A stretch of 64,000 bases of DNA from Euptelea pleiosperma (lineage: Eukaryota > Streptophyta > Magnoliopsida > Ranunculales > Eupteleaceae), in contig CM068543.1 of the NCBI GenBank assembly GCA_035048495.1, positions 35,899,096-35,963,095 of the forward strand, read 5' to 3'. Under the pieces are notes generated by a model that saw only the letters and a list, made by a program, of their open reading frames with translations, was not told where the DNA came from and did not search any database. The position numbers and the translations under genes were made by a program. Position 1 is the stretch's first letter. Each line of letters starts with the position of its first letter. Positions 60,843 to 64,000 of the stretch are shown here, piece after piece.

Positions 60843-62526
60843 ACGCTAATGAGGCAAGCTCTATACGTGGCAAAAAGTTGCCAGAGAGGAACACTATCCT
60901 AAATGATGCACACCAAGCACAGATAATCCTATTCTAAGCAATCAGGATATATTTTAGGAATTATCTTTGTTAGTTTTGGGGCTAGAGTAGATTATGACAG
61001 TGGGCGGACCACTGGTTTATCTTTTAACCGCCGGACTAACTGTTTTGCACTCAGAGGTTCTCACCAGGCTACACTCTTCAAAGCGAATCCTTTAGTACTA
61101 ACTCTAGTTAACAACAAGGCAATCCGAAGCCTAGACAGACGTGCGGCACAATGGCTGACTTAAGTACGTCCCAGACTAACCGGATTAGTCAAGTGTATGA
61201 GAAGAGTGTTCCCTCGGGTTAAGCTAGGGTTGGTGCGTGTTCCTAGTCCACACGTAACTAACCGCCGAATAGTCCAAGATGCCACGTCGAGCTCAGTGTA
61301 CTTGAGTAGCAGGGACTTATGGGTGTGTTAGACAACAGGGACCCGCGCTCGTGGTCTTATTTCGATTGGATGTTAAGCGGGTTCGCTGTGCGTGGATTTT
61401 TCCTCGAACACCGGGCTAATTGGCGCTACTTCTTGATTCTTTTTATTATAGATGGATCCTGGGGATCAATATCAGCTGGAGTGATGAGGTGGGTGATGAA
61501 ATCCCACCAGTTTCAATTTTGGAGCTGGGTTTGCTCTCTTAGAGTTGGTTGATTAACGGCCACACCACGCAAGTCGAATAAGTTGTTGCTAGAAAACAAA
61601 TAGACAAGCGGCAATGATGCACCCAATATGCTCTGTATCGCACTCAAGGCGAGGATAGAGACTTACCTCCCGTGGGCCACGCCACGGGGTCTCCTCCGTG
61701 GGTTAGAGAGGGGTATCCTAATGGGCTTGGGCCCGACTCCACCTCTTTGAGCTTTTGCTCTCTACCCACACTGGATCGTGTTCCTGCAGAAACAGTTAGA
61801 TCGCACGGTCTAGGTATGTGGGATTCTATTTGGAAGATCCTTGCCTTTTTAGGGTTCACAGAACAAGCACTGGATTTAGGCAAGTTTTTGAATTAATTTC
61901 CAAGTTCGAGATGGGTTAAAATTTAGGAATTTCCAGATTGGAAAATACCTAGATTGGAAAGTTTCCCGAACTGTGGAGATCTTCCAAGAAAGATTTGGTT
62001 GCGAGATCCCTTATAATTTTGGGAAATTTCCCAAAATTGAAATTCTACTAGATTTGGGGTGTTTCCTTTTGCAGACTTTCCAAATTCGGAAGATTTCTAA
62101 AGATAGAAATTCTTCTAAAGAGGAAACTTCTAAGAGGGGAAACCCTAATTTAGCAAAGTTTCAAGATTTTAGAATCTTTCCAAAAATCGCAAATCCTTGA
62201 TTGGTGATTTCTAAAAATCTGCAGAATATAAAACCCTAATTTTTTTGAATTTTGATTTTTTAATTTTTTTGGTAATTTCCACTTAATCTAGGGTTTCTAA
62301 AAAACCCTAGAACAAGATCTAGCAGTTATTTGGAAAGCAGTAAAATTCCTAAATTATTACAAATTGCACTCGGCCTTCCGAGGCATTAAAAATAGTAATT
62401 TAAAAACTGCTAAAAATCAACAAAAACAAAAAAATAGAAAGTTTCCCGAAAAGGTCAGGCTGGCCAAATTGAGCAGCTTTTCGCTTCAGCAACTTTCCAA
62501 TTCCGTCTTTACGTCCTTTTTCGCAC
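55423..62526 (-). mobile_element. LTR-less Athila internal region inserted in an LTR (Athila-B)
   Basis: 7104 bp holding leader and gag-pol in minus orientation, without primer site, 3' region or LTRs. The right edge breaks in the leader at AGTGCGAAAAAGGACG, a few bases short of the primer site. The left edge breaks in the integrase. About 20 bp of filler at the left edge (55423-55442) is an inverted copy of sequence just right of the insertion (62533-62552, GGGGGAAGGAGGGGGACG... region). TAAAA on both sides looks like a target duplication. Confidence 0.82.
60843..62526 (-). other. 5' leader of Athila-B
   Basis: 1.68 kb closely matching Athila-A 19102-20770. It lacks only the outermost bases and the primer site. 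Short upstream ORFs are present. Confidence 0.82.
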
Positions 62527-62698
62527 TAAAAAGGGGGAAGGAGGGGGACGAACCCTAATTTTCAAACCCCTCTCCTCCTCTCCTTCCCCCCCACATCATT
62601 CCTCCTTCTTCCCCCTCCTTTTTCTCCTCTTCTTCTCCTTTTTCCTTCTCCTTTTTCCTTCTCCTTTTCCTTCTTCTTCTTCTTCATCTTCATCCCTC

Positions 62699-62726
62699 GC
62701 CGGAGTTGCAGGCCTGCAACTCCGGC
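62699..62726. repeat. LTR palindrome 1 in Athila-H
   Basis: A perfect 28-bp palindrome, arm GCCGGAGTTGCAGG, no loop. Confidence 0.92.
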
Positions 62727-63226
62727 TGTCTTCTTCTTCTTCATACCCTTCTTCCTCCCCTCCTGTGCTGCCTGCAACTGCTCCACCATTCCTCCTGGCC
62801 AGCACGACCTCCATACCATCCCCGCCTGCAAAACTTGCAACACCACCACCGTTTCTCCACCGGACTGGTTCGCCTCCGCCTCCTCCACTGTCGTCCTCCC
62901 TTTTCGGGCACCAACAGCGCCTCCATCCACTAGCGAACCACCCCTATATGTCCTCCACTTGCAAACCGAGTTGCAGGTCTGCCATTCAACCCTTGGCCGA
63001 ACCTGCAACTCCGTTAGAAACAGCACCGCCTGTGTTTCTAACGGACTGGTTCGCCTCCGCCCTCCTCCGCCGCTGCACTTCACCGGAGCGAGTCAAGGTT
63101 CACCTGCTGATGCATCTGCACCAGCGTCGTAGGCTCCTCCACGATCTACATCAAGTTCTCCACAGGTCTGCTGTGGATACATCCCCTCTTCGGTGCACCT
63201 GCTGGTGCGAACTCCTGTCACCACCA

Positions 63227-63252
63227 CCGGAGTTGCAGGTTTGCAACTCCGG
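63227..63252. repeat. LTR palindrome 2 in Athila-H
   Basis: CCGGAGTTGCA/TGCAACTCCGG around a short loop, followed at once by another half-site (CCTGCAACTCTGG). Confidence 0.88.
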
Positions 63253-63821
63253 CGAAACCTGCAACTCTGGCGACCAACCTCCATTGCTGCTTCTGCCACC
63301 CTCCTCTTCACGGCCTGCAACACTTGCAAGCCGCTATTCCCTTCTCTTCCCCTCTCACTTGCTGACCTCTCCACAAAATGGCAATGCAGCCACCTATGCA
63401 CCACCGTTTGGGCTCCTGCATTGAACCAGTGTGCACCACGGCCTGCTAGCCATGTGCACCAGGCCGAACCAGCAATGAAAAATGGTTGCTGCCCCTGCAA
63501 ACCAAGCTCCCACGAGTTTCTTCCTCTACAAATCGGTGGGCTCCTCCCAAGAACCTACTGTGCATCTTCCTTCCAAAGGAGAGTTGGTTGTTTCTCCACC
63601 ATGTAGCCACCACGTGGCTGGTACTTCAACAGTCATCATCTTCCATGCTGCCCGATCCACTCCTTGGCCGAGAACCACTCCGCTCCACTAATGCCGCCCG
63701 GGCAGAAGCACTCACCGGTCAAGTACCACCTTCATTGGCCATCTTCATGACGATCCTTCTCCATGCTTGAACCTTGGCCGAAGTGTCACAATCACCTGCG
63801 TATTCCGATCACCGATCTACT

Positions 63822-63836
63822 CCAATGGTAAGTGTG
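63822..63836 (+). promoter_or_regulatory. Splice-donor-like site in the Athila-H LTR
   Basis: CAATG/GTAAGTGTG with the GT at 63828-63829, just before the CT-rich tract. Equivalent sites stand at 7790 (F), 30984 (C), 43431 (E, minus) and 21399 (A, minus). Confidence 0.5.
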
Positions 63837-64000
63837 TGAGGTTATTTTCTCTCTCTAGAATCCCCAGGCTGATCGCCTTTTTGCACCGCCGACTCCGTTC
63901 GGTGAATGCAAGAGGGTGAGTTTTTCTCTCACCTCTACCTTGTCGGTCGGTAAACGACCGAGGTGTGAAAATTCTCTCTCTACCTTCTTCCTCTCTCTCT

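Larger units (their letters stand above)
54381..64000 (+). repeat. Athila LTR (Athila-H), split by Athila-B and cut by the window end
   Basis: The parts are 54381-55422 (U3 from TGATATTCGC to TTATAAAA) and 62527-64000 (from the TATA motif through the palindromes, the GTAAGT site and the CT-rich tract). By comparison with Athila-C about 0.5 kb of LTR lies beyond the window. The insertion point is in the TATA motif, and TAAAA is present on both sides (55418-55422 and 62527-62531). Whether it is a solo, 5' or 3' LTR cannot be told. Confidence 0.87.

Noticed and set aside
62765..63424. 219-codon Pro/Ser-rich ORF in the Athila-H LTR
   Set aside because: It crosses the palindromes and C-rich sequence, has no recognisable domain, and is not kept in the equivalent part of the Athila-A or E LTRs.

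Overview
The window is angiosperm nuclear repeat DNA, of the kind found in pericentromeric or other heterochromatin. Almost every base belongs to LTR retrotransposons inserted into one another. I see no convincing host gene, rRNA, tRNA or CRISPR array. The plant lineage cannot be named from this sequence alone. Three families are present. (1) An Athila-like Ty3/gypsy family has LTRs of about 1.7-2.8 kb that start TGATATTCGC and end TTTCA, a tRNA-Asp-type primer site and a gag-pol with FMDD and DDE motifs. (2) A Tat-lineage Ty3/gypsy element has a YIDDM reverse transcriptase, a second RNase H and an antisense ORF. (3) Family X has ~3.4 kb LTRs and an initiator-Met primer site, with no coding sequence seen.

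Layout. Positions 1-5468: decayed Athila gag-pol on the minus strand (Athila-G). 5469-5568: N gap. 5569-8293: 3' end and 3' LTR of a plus-strand Athila (Athila-F). From 8294 to about 46850 lies a single plus-strand Tat element (Tat-1) cut into pieces: 8294-9152, 26802-28970, 36814-38496, 40154-42951 and 45716-46850. Its interruptions are Athila-F in the RT domain; an X solo LTR (9153-26801, duplication TACAC) that itself contains a complete 14.2-kb Athila (Athila-A, 9273-23462, duplication ATGTG); a gag-linker-only Athila derivative (Athila-C, 28971-36813); a rearranged Athila piece (Athila-D, 38497-40153, duplication CTTCT); and an Athila solo LTR (Athila-E, 42952-45710, duplication ATAGT). 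Joining the flanks at each duplication restores Tat sequence.

Positions 46851-48514 are the only stretch not clearly retrotransposon; they hold a fold-back element and an unrecognised ORF. Positions 48515-54368 are an X element with almost no internal region (X-2). From 54381 to the window end is an Athila LTR (Athila-H) split at its TATA motif by an LTR-less Athila internal region (Athila-B, 55423-62526). Athila-B carries the only uninterrupted polyprotein ORF here, 1811 codons.

The Athila parts follow the normal retroviral plan: LTR promoter, primer site, long leader, gag-protease-RT-RNase H-integrase, 3' noncoding region, polypurine tract, LTR. No env-like gene follows pol. The most unusual signals are a CCAGACGGC-core minisatellite amplified at four separate places in Tat-1 with different periods, a large palindrome repeated in the transcribed part of the Athila LTRs, a splice-donor-like site at the same place in every Athila LTR, and the gag-linker-only derivative.
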